A stretch of DNA of 64,000 nt from an uncultured Mollicutes bacterium (GTDB lineage Bacteria > Bacillota_I > Bacilli_A > RFN20 > CAG-826). The notes beneath the pieces are model-generated. The model worked only from the letters and a program-made list of their open reading frames with translations. It searched no databases and was not told where the DNA came from. The stretch spans positions 1-64,000 of the forward strand of contig UQFY01000002.1 of the NCBI GenBank assembly GCA_900540385.1. The letters run 5' to 3'. This document shows positions 34,161-43,009 of the stretch, one piece after another (the stretch's first letter is position 1; every line of letters starts with the position of its first letter). The position numbers were made by a program, and so were the translations under genes.

Positions 34161-35054
34161 TTATTTACATTTCATCGAATGTTTTGTTAAAAACTCATAA
34201 ACTTTGAAAATTTCTTCTTTTGGAGTAGAGGTTCCTGAAACCAAAACAACTTCAGAAGCTTCCACGAACTCCTTTTCAAGGCCAATAAACTCTTCCAAAG
34301 AAGAAACTTGAATGCACTTTTTTGTTGGGAAGTGATTTTTTATTTCTTGATAAAGCTTTGCCGTGTTATTGCTATTTTTCCCACCCATTACAATAAAAGC
34401 ATCTGCGTTTTTCCCTTTGAGGATAACTTCTTTTTGCCTTTCTTCAGTTTCGTAACACTGTTTTGCCATAAATTTAGCGTTTGGAATTTTTTCTTTGATT
34501 TCCTTCTCACAAGAGAAAATATCATCACTTGTCATCGTGGTTTGAGAAACAACCAATGGAGATGAAGAATGGACATCGGAAAAGCAGAAAGACTCTTTTG
34601 GAGTCATTAGATGAACTCTTTTAGAATTAATGCCTAAAGCCGCATTCGTTTCCGCATGATTACGAATTCCGATATATATAACCTCATTCCTATTTTGGAT
34701 TTTTTCGGCTATCTGTTTTTCGTTTTTTCTAACGAAAATACAGGTTGCGTCGTATATTTTTAATTTCTTTTTTCGAGCGATTTCATCTAGCTTTGGTGAA
34801 TGACCATGCGCGGAAAAAACCAAGATAGACTCATTTGGAACTGTAAGAAGCTGCTTTTCTAAAGATCCCATTTTTTCGCTAAGCAAAAAGAAACCATCTT
34901 GTTCGAGTTTTTCCGTTACGCTTTCGTTATGAACAAGGTCACCAAGAATATATATTTGAGAACCTGGATTCTCTTTTTTCGCTTGATAGGCTGTTTCCAA
35001 CGCCTTTTCAACTCCGAAACAGAAACCATATGGTTCGATGATTCTTACATTCAT
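34161..35054 (-). CDS. ispH: 4-hydroxy-3-methylbut-2-enyl diphosphate reductase
   Basis: Last step of the MEP isoprenoid pathway, giving IPP and DMAPP. Three cluster cysteines are in YGFCFGVEKA, DATCIFVRK and KQCYETEERQ. I choose the ATG at 35054 (MNVRIIEP); another lies two codons upstream. TATATT (35062-35067, minus strand) ends 7 nt before it, with no Shine-Dalgarno. Divergent from the cshB-like gene across only 58 nt. Confidence 0.95.
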   Translation of the reverse strand: MNVRIIEPYGFCFGVEKALETAYQAKKENPGSQIYILGDLVHNESVTEKLEQDGFFLLSEKMGSLEKQLLTVPNESILVFSAHGHSPKLDEIARKKKLKIYDATCIFVRKNEKQIAEKIQNRNEVIYIGIRNHAETNAALGINSKRVHLMTPKESFCFSDVHSSSPLVVSQTTMTSDDIFSCEKEIKEKIPNAKFMAKQCYETEERQKEVILKGKNADAFIVMGGKNSNNTAKLYQEIKNHFPTKKCIQVSSLEEFIGLEKEFVEASEVVLVSGTSTPKEEIFKVYEFLTKHSMKCK

Positions 35055-35061
35055 ATACATT

Positions 35062-35106
35062 AATATAGTGCATTCCTTTATCTTAAGCCCACTTTTCTTT
35101 TATAAT
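35062..35106. promoter_or_regulatory. Divergent leaderless promoters of ispH and cshB
   Basis: Minus-strand -10 TATATT at 35062-35067 serves ispH (7 nt to ATG). Plus-strand -10 TATAAT at 35101-35106 serves the helicase gene (6 nt to ATG). Neither gene has a Shine-Dalgarno. The -35 regions are weak. Confidence 0.55.
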
Positions 35107-35112
35107 ATAGGC

Positions 35113-36486
35113 ATGAGTTTCAGTGGTTTTTCATTATCTAAAAAAATGGTATCGGCTCTAAATGCGTTAGGTTATAAAGAGCCATCAAAAGTACAAAGCA
35201 CCGTAATTCCTAAGGCATTACGTGGTGTTTCTTTATTAGCTCAAAGTGAGACAGGGTCTGGCAAAACGCATGCATATCTCGTTCCTATCATTGAGAAAAC
35301 AGACACAAATCTAAATCGTTTGCAGACAATTATTGTTGCTCCGACAAGAGAATTAGCACGTCAAACTTATGAATTCGCAAGACAATTCCAGCGTTTTTAT
35401 CAAACTCTTAGAGTTCGTCTTTATACATCAGAAGCTGACGTAACGCAAAATGAAGAGGGAGTTAGCGTCCCGCCTCAAATCGTAATCGGTACTCCGGGAA
35501 GATTAAAAGATTTGCTTGTTGATAAGCATATTTTGACGCTTCAAAACGTGAAAACAGTTGTTCTTGATGAAGCGGATATGTTACTTGACTTGGGTTTCTT
35601 TGCTGATATCGAAAGTATCTTCGCTTTATTGAAAGACCCTCAGACTATGGTTTTCTCTGCAACATTAAAACAAAATCTTCGTGATGAATTGGCAAAGTTT
35701 GTTCGTTCGGATTTTGAATTTGAGAACGAAAAAACGGAGACTTCATCGACAGTTAGACATCATTTGATCGATATCAAGCATCAAGGAACGGTAAACGCTC
35801 TTGTTTCTTTCTTGAATATTCGCAAACCTTATTTGTGCATTGTTTTTGCTTCGACCGTAAAAATGGTTAATGAAGTGGCAAAAGGATTAAAGAACAACGG
35901 TATTAATGCCATTTATTTCAGTGGTTCTTTAGACGATCGCTCTCGAAAGAAAGCGATTCGTGAAATTCGTTCCAACAAATATTCTGTCATTGTCGCTAGC
36001 GATTTGTTGTCTCGTGGCATTGATATTCCCGATGTGACGGACGTTATCTCTGTTGATTTGCCGTCTGATTTGGATTTTTACCATCATCGTGCAGGAAGAA
36101 GCGGAAGATTCGGCAAAGAAGGGGATTCGTGGGTTTTTTATAACGCTGACAACGTTAAAGAAGCCAAGCGCATCATGGATGAAGGCGTTATTTTCGATTT
36201 CTACGTTCTCCGTAAAGATGAATTGAAACTTGACCCTGTTGGATTGTTGCCAAAAACAAAATTATCCAAGAAAAAGGAATTCCCTGAAGAGGAAAAGAAA
36301 GAGATTTCTATTGCAAAAGCCTTAGCTCGTCCAAAGCATATTGAGCCAATGTATAAGAAGAAGAAACAATTTGCGATCGAAAAGGTAAAACGCAAATACC
36401 GCAAGAAAGCCATTCAAAAATCCATTCGTAAAGAGCTTGAGAAACAATACAAAGCCCAAGCTAAAGCGGTGAATAATAAAGACTAA
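35113..36486 (+). CDS. cshB: DEAD-box RNA helicase, CshB-like
   Basis: 457 aa from the ATG at 35113. Helicase motifs: SETGSGKT (I), PTRELA (Ia), DEAD (II), SAT (III) and HRAGRSGRFG (VI). A Lys-rich tail (about 380-457) probably binds RNA. Position between ispH and ispG corresponds to cshB (yqfR) of Bacillus, a cold-linked rRNA and mRNA helicase. A longer in-frame start 75 nt upstream would run through the ispH promoter and lacks support. It converges on ispG with a 4-nt overlap. Confidence 0.88.
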   Translation: MSFSGFSLSKKMVSALNALGYKEPSKVQSTVIPKALRGVSLLAQSETGSGKTHAYLVPIIEKTDTNLNRLQTIIVAPTRELARQTYEFARQFQRFYQTLRVRLYTSEADVTQNEEGVSVPPQIVIGTPGRLKDLLVDKHILTLQNVKTVVLDEADMLLDLGFFADIESIFALLKDPQTMVFSATLKQNLRDELAKFVRSDFEFENEKTETSSTVRHHLIDIKHQGTVNALVSFLNIRKPYLCIVFASTVKMVNEVAKGLKNNGINAIYFSGSLDDRSRKKAIREIRSNKYSVIVASDLLSRGIDIPDVTDVISVDLPSDLDFYHHRAGRSGRFGKEGDSWVFYNADNVKEAKRIMDEGVIFDFYVLRKDELKLDPVGLLPKTKLSKKKEFPEEEKKEISIAKALARPKHIEPMYKKKKQFAIEKVKRKYRKKAIQKSIRKELEKQYKAQAKAVNNKD

Positions 36487-37535
36487 AGCTTATTTATTTC
36501 TTCAATCAAACAATCATAAACAGTGGATTCGTCCACTGTTTTTATTACTACGCCTTTTTTAAATATGGCCCAGTAGCCATTTCCTCCGGCGGCGCCTATA
36601 TCAGCGTGTTTTGCCTCTCCTGGGCCATTTACAATGCAACCCATGATAGCAACCGTTTTATGAATCTTGTTTTCTTCAAGATAAGCGCGAATCTTTTTAG
36701 CCAAAGGGAGAAGATTCACTTCTGTTCTGCCGCACGTAGGGCAAGAAATAAAAGTAGGCCAATCTTCCTTTAAGCGTAAATCATGCAAAAGTCTAGAAGC
36801 GGCCATTACTTCTTCAAGTGGGTCCTCCGTTAAAGAAATACGGATGGTATTGCCAATACCTTCTAAAAGCAAAGGGGATAAAGTAGCAGCGGAACGAAGC
36901 AAAGAGGTTTCCATTGGTCCTGCTTCGGTTACCCCTAAATGTAAAGGATAAGGCAAGGAAGAAGCAGCTAAACGATACGCTTCAATCGTTTCGATGGCGT
37001 CGCTTCCCTTTAAAGAAATGACGATATCATGAAAATCATATTTTTCTAAGAGACGAACGTGTTTTAAAGCAGATTGATAAAGGAATTCACCTTTTATCGT
37101 TTCTTTGCCGTTATAAATGCTTTTATCCAAAGAGCCGCCATTAACGCCGATACGAATCGGAACATTTCTTTGCTTGCAGGCGATTACAACTTTTTGCACA
37201 TTCTCTTCAGAACCGATGTTTCCAGGATTTAGACGAATTGCATCAACGCCGGAAGCAAGAGCGGCCAACGCCAACCGATAATCAAAATGGATATCAGCCA
37301 CAAGAGGAATGGACACATTCTTTTTAATCTCCTTGAAGGCGAGAGCATCTTCCGTGTCCAAGCAAGAACAGCGCATAATTTCACAGCCCATCTTAGCGCA
37401 GCGATTGATTTGTTCAGAGACTTCTAAAACCTTTGAAGTCTTGATGGAAGCCATGGATTGAATGAAAACATGGTTATTCCCTCCAAGAAGAAGAGGGCCA
37501 ATTTTTACTTGTTTTGTTTTTTCTCTTGTGAACAT
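36483..37535 (-). CDS. ispG: 4-hydroxy-3-methylbut-2-en-1-yl diphosphate synthase
   Basis: Next-to-last MEP pathway enzyme, a 4Fe-4S protein reducing MEcPP to HMBPP. Cluster cysteines are in SCPTCGR and MGCIVNGPGE. About 350 aa, normal for the bacterial short form. The ATG at 37535 is preceded by TAAAAT (37542-37547, minus strand) with a 6-nt gap; a TTG two codons upstream is less likely. No Shine-Dalgarno. Confidence 0.95.
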   Translation of the reverse strand: MFTREKTKQVKIGPLLLGGNNHVFIQSMASIKTSKVLEVSEQINRCAKMGCEIMRCSCLDTEDALAFKEIKKNVSIPLVADIHFDYRLALAALASGVDAIRLNPGNIGSEENVQKVVIACKQRNVPIRIGVNGGSLDKSIYNGKETIKGEFLYQSALKHVRLLEKYDFHDIVISLKGSDAIETIEAYRLAASSLPYPLHLGVTEAGPMETSLLRSAATLSPLLLEGIGNTIRISLTEDPLEEVMAASRLLHDLRLKEDWPTFISCPTCGRTEVNLLPLAKKIRAYLEENKIHKTVAIMGCIVNGPGEAKHADIGAAGGNGYWAIFKKGVVIKTVDESTVYDCLIEEINKL

Positions 37536-37630
37536 AAACAAATTTTAGCCTTTTTACCTCTTTTCTTGTAGAAGTTTTCTTTTGTCTATGATACGATAAG
37601 CAACGCTTAAAGAAAGAAGAGTGAATAAAT

Positions 37631-37795
37631 ATGGCAAAAAGTAAACGTGATCAAGTAATTCTTGCTTGCAGTGAATGCGGTGAGCATAACTACATTACAA
37701 CGAGAAACAAAAAGACCCATCCTAATAAAATGGAGATCAAAAAGTTCTGCAGCCGTTGCAAGAAAGAAACCCTTCACACTGAAACAAAGAAATAA
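37631..37795 (+). CDS. rpmG: 50S ribosomal protein L33
   Basis: 54 aa starting MAKSKRDQVILACSECG, with zinc cysteines 13, 16, 40 and 43 (CSEC ... CSRC). This is the zinc-containing form. Short enough to be missed by length cut-offs. An extended -10-like TGATACGAT (37589-37597) lies upstream and a purine-rich stretch acts as Shine-Dalgarno. A terminator hairpin follows directly. Confidence 0.95.
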   Translation: MAKSKRDQVILACSECGEHNYITTRNKKTHPNKMEIKKFCSRCKKETLHTETKK

Positions 37796-37820
37796 AAATA
37801 AGGCTTCGGCCTTATTTTTT
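37794..37820 (+). terminator. Terminator after rpmG
   Basis: Eleven-pair stem (37794-37804 and 37809-37819) with a TTCG tetraloop and T-rich 3' side. It starts within the rpmG stop codon. The next gene begins 6 nt later. Confidence 0.88.
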
Positions 37821-37825
37821 TACTC

Positions 37826-38467
37826 ATGAAAATCGAAAAAAATCAATTTCCGCCAGAAGAAAGCTGCAATACCTATTTTCTTTCTAACGAAAAAGGAGAA
37901 TATATTGTCGTCGATCCTGGCTCTAATCTTAATGGCCGTCTTGATTCCTTTCTTGATAGAAGGAATGCCGTGGTGGTGGCTTATTTAATCACCCATGGTC
38001 ATTATGACCACATTTCGGGTTTAAAGGAAAATAAGCATCCTGCATCGGTTTATCTCTCTTTCAAAGAAGATGATTTCTTAGTGAATCCTGATTTAAATTT
38101 AACTTCTTATTTGGGTGGAAATCCCCTCGTCATCGATGGTTTAGAAAAGCGATTTGTATCAGATGAACAGGAAATAAATCTTCCTTCTTTCCCATCGTTC
38201 AAAGTATTGCAAACTCCGTTCCATACCATAGGCAGCGTTTGTTATTACTTTCCAACAGAAAAAGCGTTATTTAGCGGAGACACCTTGTTTCATTTAGGAA
38301 TCGGAAGAACGGATTTACCAACAGGAAGTGAAAGAACGATTGTTTTCTCTTTAAGAAAATTTCTTTCTCTTCCAAATGAGACAAAAGTGTATCCAGGACA
38401 CGGCCCGAATACCACATTAGAGAACGAATTTCGTTACAATCCGTATTTTAAAGGCCTTTTTAAGTAG
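37826..38467 (+). CDS. Metallo-beta-lactamase fold hydrolase (glyoxalase II-like)
   Basis: 213 aa with THGHYDHISG, FHTIGSVCY, FSGDTLF and YPGHGP: the complete two-metal set of the YqgX/glyoxalase II-like family. Substrate unknown; a thioester hydrolase role is plausible. No Shine-Dalgarno. TATTTT within the preceding terminator (37813-37818) ends 7 nt before the ATG and may double as a -10. Confidence 0.85.
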   Translation: MKIEKNQFPPEESCNTYFLSNEKGEYIVVDPGSNLNGRLDSFLDRRNAVVVAYLITHGHYDHISGLKENKHPASVYLSFKEDDFLVNPDLNLTSYLGGNPLVIDGLEKRFVSDEQEINLPSFPSFKVLQTPFHTIGSVCYYFPTEKALFSGDTLFHLGIGRTDLPTGSERTIVFSLRKFLSLPNETKVYPGHGPNTTLENEFRYNPYFKGLFK

Positions 38468-38521
38468 ATACTTAAAAGAAATTGGTTTAAAATCACAAAG
38501 GTTATATAAGGAGAACTTAAA

Positions 38522-39079
38522 ATGAACGTTACAGAATTACGCCCAGGCAATTACTTCGAAGACGAAAACACACTTTATCAAGTCATCGATATTTTGCTTA
38601 ACAAAACCGCTATGAGAAAGATGGTCGCAAAGGTCAAGGTCAAGAATGTCCGTACCGGCGCTATCACCGAAATCGCTCGTAACAGTGGTTACGATGTTGA
38701 ATTAGTCAGCATCAATAAAAAGAACATGCAATATCTTTACGATGGCGGAACCACATTGGTTTTCATGGATCCAGAAACCTATGAACAAGTGGAACTTCCA
38801 AAAGATACTCTCAAAAACGAAATCCCATATCTTGCCCCAAACGGTGAAGTTATCATGGTTTCTTATGAAGATGAGATTCTTGGCGTCGAATTACCAGCAA
38901 AGGTCGCTCTTGAAGTTGTCGAAACCGAACCAGGCGTTCGTGGCGATACAATTTCTAACGGCGGAAGCAAGGATGCCAAATTAGAGACCGGCTTAACCAT
39001 CCGTGTTCCTCTCTTCATCAATGAAGGCGAGAAAGTCATGGTTGATACCACAACCGGTAAATACGACAAGAGAGCCTAA
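38522..39079 (+). CDS. efp: Elongation factor P with non-canonical tip loop
   Basis: 185-aa three-domain EF-P that relieves ribosome stalling at polyproline. Domains II and III are standard, ending VDTTTGKY. The domain I loop differs: where Bacillus EF-P has KPGKGAA with the modified Lys32, this protein reads NKTAMRKM, so the modified-lysine position aligns to Met and the Pro-Gly is lost. Shine-Dalgarno AAGGAG. Followed after 5 nt by a yneF-like gene and a terminator. Confidence 0.93.
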   Translation: MNVTELRPGNYFEDENTLYQVIDILLNKTAMRKMVAKVKVKNVRTGAITEIARNSGYDVELVSINKKNMQYLYDGGTTLVFMDPETYEQVELPKDTLKNEIPYLAPNGEVIMVSYEDEILGVELPAKVALEVVETEPGVRGDTISNGGSKDAKLETGLTIRVPLFINEGEKVMVDTTTGKYDKRA

Positions 39080-39084
39080 TCGAA

Positions 39085-39306
39085 ATGCAAATTGAGGTCT
39101 GGCAATTCGTCCTTTATATCATCTTAGCCTTAATTGTTGGTGGGGTCGCTGGTTTCTTCGGGGCTAGAGCCCTCATTAAACGTGAAATGAAGAAAAATCC
39201 TCCAATCAATGAAAAGATGATACGTGCAATGTTTGCCCAAATGGGAAGAAAACCTTCCGAAGCTCAAATTCGTTCTGTCATGAATTCCATGAATAAGAAC
39301 CAATAA
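39085..39306 (+). CDS. UPF0154 (YneF-like) small membrane protein
   Basis: 73 aa: one N-terminal membrane helix with a Gly-rich stretch (VGGVAGFFGARA), then KREMKKNPPINEKMIRAMFAQMGRKPSEAQI, shown here only as a family pattern. It matches the YneF family, present across Firmicutes and Mollicutes with unknown function. Probably cotranscribed with efp. Confidence 0.85.
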   Translation: MQIEVWQFVLYIILALIVGGVAGFFGARALIKREMKKNPPINEKMIRAMFAQMGRKPSEAQIRSVMNSMNKNQ

Positions 39307-39326
39307 AAGAGAAAAAGAAGAAATAC

Positions 39327-39358
39327 AAGGTCTTAGTTAAAAAGCTAGGGCCTTTTTT
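39327..39358 (+). terminator. Terminator after efp-yneF
   Basis: Ten-pair stem (AAGGTCTTAG at 39327-39336, CTAGGGCCTT at 39345-39354, two G-T pairs) followed by a T tract. Confidence 0.8.
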
Positions 39359-40156
39359 CTTATATTAGAAGGATAAAGGGCGCTTTTATATGCCATAATC
39401 AATACGCGAGGCTATGAAGAAGCTCGTTAAAAGGTATTAATGAGTATCAATAAAACAAACCCTAAATCTGAATTCTCCACAAAGTGTGCAGGAGACATAA
39501 ATTTCAGAAGCAGCCCTTCATCGCAAGAGTAAAAGAAGCCAAGCAATATACGAGTATCCAAAAAAGCTTTTAGCGAGTGTTATATGAGAAGATTAAGATT
39601 TCATTAAAGTGTTTCTGATAAATCGTCTTAACGTTTATTTAGCAGCCTTGAGAAAAGAAATTCGATGTCTTTTGCTGCCTTATGATCAACTTATGTATAG
39701 AGAAAAACTGTCTTCTTTTCCTAATCGAAAAACGAAAGGAAAATTCCTTTGATACAGTTAATAAAAAACGGAGTAGTGGTAAACGTGTAAATTCCAAAAT
39801 CCCATAAGCCAAAGATAGGAAAACGATCATTTTTAGCGATTAAAAAGTTTGAAAATAAGTTTCAAAAAGACTAGCAAGAAACGCTCAAAGAATGACTACA
39901 TTGCTTCATTAGAAATAGCAATGGATAAAACAGATCAAATATTACGAGCAGTTTGAAAAAATGCCTCTGTTTTCCAAAAAAGATAAAAAGTAGTTTTTTC
40001 TTATAAAGATTGTGAGATAAATTAGAAGAGGAATAGTAGAAGAGGGCAATAAATAACATGTATTTTTATATTTGAAGCGAAAATATGGTTTACATATGTC
40101 ATTTTAAGAATTTAGTCAATTAAAAATATTGATTAAATCTTTCGTTTTTTAAAAAT
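39359..40156. other. Gene-free stretch, possible decayed gene
   Basis: About 800 nt with no credible open gene, tRNA or known RNA motif. In one plus-strand frame, between about 39515 and 39750, long codon-like runs are broken by only a few stops and read like protein (for example LNVYLAALRKEIRC and PYDQLMYREKL). A further run occurs near 39850-39950. This suggests a decayed gene, but no family was recognised. Confidence 0.3.
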
Positions 40157-40189
40157 AAAAAAGTGTGAACGATTTTTCCACACTTTTTT
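40157..40189. terminator. Terminator downstream of plsY
   Basis: Perfect 11-pair stem (AAAAAAGTGTG at 40157-40167, CACACTTTTTT at 40179-40189). A/T-rich ends make it usable on both strands; it lies just past the end of plsY on the minus strand. Confidence 0.82.
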
Positions 40190-40218
40190 AAATATCCTAA
40201 ATAACTACTAATTAATAA

Positions 40219-40953
40219 CTATTTCCATTCAACAGGTTTTTCAGTCCCATCTTTCAATCTTTTAATATTTGAAGAGTGGCGAATAATTAAAACAAACATA
40301 ATTAAAGTGCTAATTAATGCACACTCCCATCCATAAAAAGCACCACCTCCGTAGCCAAGATTAAACATAAAATAATCCATTATTCGCTGACCATTATTTG
40401 GAAGGAAATTTCTTATTAAAAACAACACCCATTGCAAGGCAGAAATGATTATGCTGCTAAAGATAGTGGCAACAGACATCACACGTTTCTTTTTAAAGAG
40501 CGCGGTAAAGCAAGTTACGCATAAAGCAAAATTTAAAAAGCCTTGCCCACCGGTCGAACCCATAAAGCAGGCGACGGCCTTTCCACCTTTAAAATGAATC
40601 CAAGGTGAAAAACAATGTCCTAGCGAAACGAAGAACAAAGTCAAATAGTTGTAGAAGACTCCGTCATCCCAAAGAGAAACGTTTTGACGTATTCCCGAGA
40701 AACGAAGAACGGCCCAAACGCTCCAGAAGGCAAAAACCGCTTTAAGAATGTCTAAAACAATTACGGCTATGCCAGCCTTTTTTCCGAAAGCGCGCCCTGA
40801 ATTTGTTCCGCCCGAATTATGCGAACCATAGTTTCTTGGGTCATCTCCAAAAAATATTTTTCCGATAATTACGCCATTTGGGATACTCCCAAGCAAAAAA
40901 CCGTACAAACAAACGCAAACGACAACAACGACATTCCAAATCACATTATTCAT
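40219..40953 (-). CDS. plsY: Acyl-phosphate:glycerol-3-phosphate acyltransferase
   Basis: 244-aa polytopic membrane enzyme making lysophosphatidic acid. Conserved motifs GSIPNGVIIGK, HNSGGTNSGRAFG and GHCFSPWIHFKGGK are all present. It carries extra loops and is longer than the usual about 200 aa. Strong Shine-Dalgarno GGAGGAG. In Bacillus it is beside parE-parC too, but in the same direction; here it is divergent. Confidence 0.93.
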   Translation of the reverse strand: MNNVIWNVVVVVCVCLYGFLLGSIPNGVIIGKIFFGDDPRNYGSHNSGGTNSGRAFGKKAGIAVIVLDILKAVFAFWSVWAVLRFSGIRQNVSLWDDGVFYNYLTLFFVSLGHCFSPWIHFKGGKAVACFMGSTGGQGFLNFALCVTCFTALFKKKRVMSVATIFSSIIISALQWVLFLIRNFLPNNGQRIMDYFMFNLGYGGGAFYGWECALISTLIMFVLIIRHSSNIKRLKDGTEKPVEWK

Positions 40954-41001
40954 GTCCGTTCTCCTCCTTTGTGAAGCGGCAATATTATCTACTAGATAAC
41001 A

Positions 41002-41030
41002 TTACTTTTTCAATCTTAGTTTGCTATAAT
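41002..41030 (+). promoter_or_regulatory. Promoter of parE-parC
   Basis: TTACTT (41002-41007), 17-nt spacer, extended TGC-TATAAT (41025-41030). The start is 24 nt further. An inverted repeat TTATCT-ACT-AGATAA (40985-40999) lies just upstream. Confidence 0.65.
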
Positions 41031-41054
41031 ACTTTGTAGGTAAAAGAAGCAGTT

Positions 41055-43007
41055 ATGGACGATATCGAAAAAGCAGAACGTAATTATACCGCTAGAAACA
41101 TCGAGGTTTTAAGCGAATTAGAGGGCGTAAGAAAGCGTCCGGGCATGTATATCGGCAGCACCAATTTGAGTGGTCTTCATCACTTGGTTTGGGAAATTGT
41201 CGATAATGCCGTTGACGAGGCAGTCAATGGCTATGGCAAGAAAATCACCGTCACCATGATGAAAGACGGTTCTATTTCCGTGGAAGATGAAGGCCGTGGA
41301 ATTCCTGTCGACATTCATCCAGAGGCTAAAATTCCTGCTGTTCAGCTCATTTATACGACTTTACATTCCGGAGGCAAATTCAACAGTAAAGTTTATCAAG
41401 TCTCCGGCGGCTTACATGGTGTTGGCGCCACAGTAACAAACGCTCTTTCTGAATTCTGCGAAGTTACCATTTATCGTGATGGAAAGATTTATCACATTTC
41501 CTTTCACAATGGTGGAGAGCTCTATCAGCCTCTTGAAGTGATTGGAACTTCCTCTAAACACGGAACTTGTGTGCACTTTAAACCGGATCCTGCCATTTTT
41601 CCTAACACAAAATTCTCCTGGGATACCATTTATAATCGTCTTGAAGAAAAAAGTTACCTTTTAACGGGCGTTCATTTTGTTCTTAAAGATCAAAAAACCG
41701 GAAACTCCCATGAATTTTATACGGAGCATGGTCTAAGAGAATATGTTCAATCCTTAACGCAAAATAAAACACCGATTGGTGAAACCATCGATTTTGTCGA
41801 TAGATCAAATCCAATCATCGTTGAAATTGCTATGCAATGGTGTTCTCAAGACTATAACGAAAGCATTCTTTCTTATGCAAACGACGTTAAAACGGGAGAT
41901 GGGGGAACCCATGAAACGGGATTCAAAACTTCTCTTACAAAAACTTTAAACGATTGGGCTCAGCAAAATGAACTCATTCGTCCAAACCAAACAATTGATG
42001 GCAGCGATATCCGCGAAGGACTAACTGCCGTTGTCTCCGTTAAGATTCCAGAAGAAAAATTGGAATACGAAGGGCAGACAAAAGGAAAATTAGGCACGCC
42101 AGAAGCAACATCCGTCGTTTCAAACGCCGTGCAAAACTTTTTCACTTACTATTTGAACGAACACAAAGACTTCGCTTTGGATCTCATTAAAAAATGCCAA
42201 GCTTCCAAAGAAGCAAGAGATGCCGCGAGAAAAGCGAAAGAAGCAGCACGTGGAACAAAGAAAAAATCCGTTGATTACGTCATTTCCGATAAATTGGCCA
42301 GCGCTCAATCAAAAGACTATAAAAACAATGAACTTTTTATCGTCGAGGGCGATTCTGCAGGCGGCTCAGCCAAAACAGGAAGAGACCGTCTTCATCAAGC
42401 GGTCTTGCCTTTACGTGGTAAGCCATTAAACACAGATAGTGTCACGATGGAAAGAATTGTAAGCAACACCGAGTTCTCCACTTTGATTCAAACCATTGGT
42501 GCAGGAGTAGGGCAGGATTTTGATGTCAATGAATCCCGTTATGGAAAAATCATCATCATGACCGATGCTGATACAGATGGAGCTCACATTCAAACCCTCC
42601 TTTTAACTTTCTTCTACAATTTCATGAAGCCTCTTATCGATGCGGGCATGGTATATATAGCTCAGCCTCCTCTCTATCGTGTCTATAAGAAAAGCAATCC
42701 AGCGAATCACATTTATTGCTGGGATGATAAAGAATTAGAAAAAGCCAAAGTAAAGATCGGCGCTGGATATGGCATCAATCGTTATAAAGGTCTTGGTGAA
42801 ATGAACGCTGAGCAACTTGCCAAAACCACGATGGACAAAAGAAAACGTGTTTTGATGCAAGTTAAGATAGAAGATCCTCTTGTCGTAGAAAAAAGAATAA
42901 GTATTCTCATGGGCAAAGATTCCCAATCCCGTTGGAATTGGATCCAAGAAAACGTAACTTTCAATGAAGAAGATACCTTCCTTTCTGAAGTGGAGAAAGA
43001 GAAATAA
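41055..43007 (+). CDS. parE: DNA topoisomerase IV subunit B
   Basis: 650-aa GHKL ATPase subunit. DNAVDEA and GRGIPVD in the ATP site, the transducer domain, and the Toprim motifs EGDSAGGSAK and DADTDGAHI. With ParC it decatenates sister chromosomes. No strong Shine-Dalgarno. Paired with parC two bases downstream and beside plsY, which distinguishes it from gyrB. Confidence 0.94.
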   Translation: MDDIEKAERNYTARNIEVLSELEGVRKRPGMYIGSTNLSGLHHLVWEIVDNAVDEAVNGYGKKITVTMMKDGSISVEDEGRGIPVDIHPEAKIPAVQLIYTTLHSGGKFNSKVYQVSGGLHGVGATVTNALSEFCEVTIYRDGKIYHISFHNGGELYQPLEVIGTSSKHGTCVHFKPDPAIFPNTKFSWDTIYNRLEEKSYLLTGVHFVLKDQKTGNSHEFYTEHGLREYVQSLTQNKTPIGETIDFVDRSNPIIVEIAMQWCSQDYNESILSYANDVKTGDGGTHETGFKTSLTKTLNDWAQQNELIRPNQTIDGSDIREGLTAVVSVKIPEEKLEYEGQTKGKLGTPEATSVVSNAVQNFFTYYLNEHKDFALDLIKKCQASKEARDAARKAKEAARGTKKKSVDYVISDKLASAQSKDYKNNELFIVEGDSAGGSAKTGRDRLHQAVLPLRGKPLNTDSVTMERIVSNTEFSTLIQTIGAGVGQDFDVNESRYGKIIIMTDADTDGAHIQTLLLTFFYNFMKPLIDAGMVYIAQPPLYRVYKKSNPANHIYCWDDKELEKAKVKIGAGYGINRYKGLGEMNAEQLAKTTMDKRKRVLMQVKIEDPLVVEKRISILMGKDSQSRWNWIQENVTFNEEDTFLSEVEKEK

Positions 43008-43009
43008 TT

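Noticed and set aside
35038..35112. Longer N-terminus for the DEAD-box helicase
   Set aside because: The added residues are hydrophobic and unlike the family, and the stretch contains the divergent promoters of ispH and the helicase.
39361..40150. RNase P RNA, tmRNA or 6S RNA in the gene-free stretch
   Set aside because: The conserved core sequences expected for RNase P RNA and tmRNA were not seen; a covariance model search would settle it.
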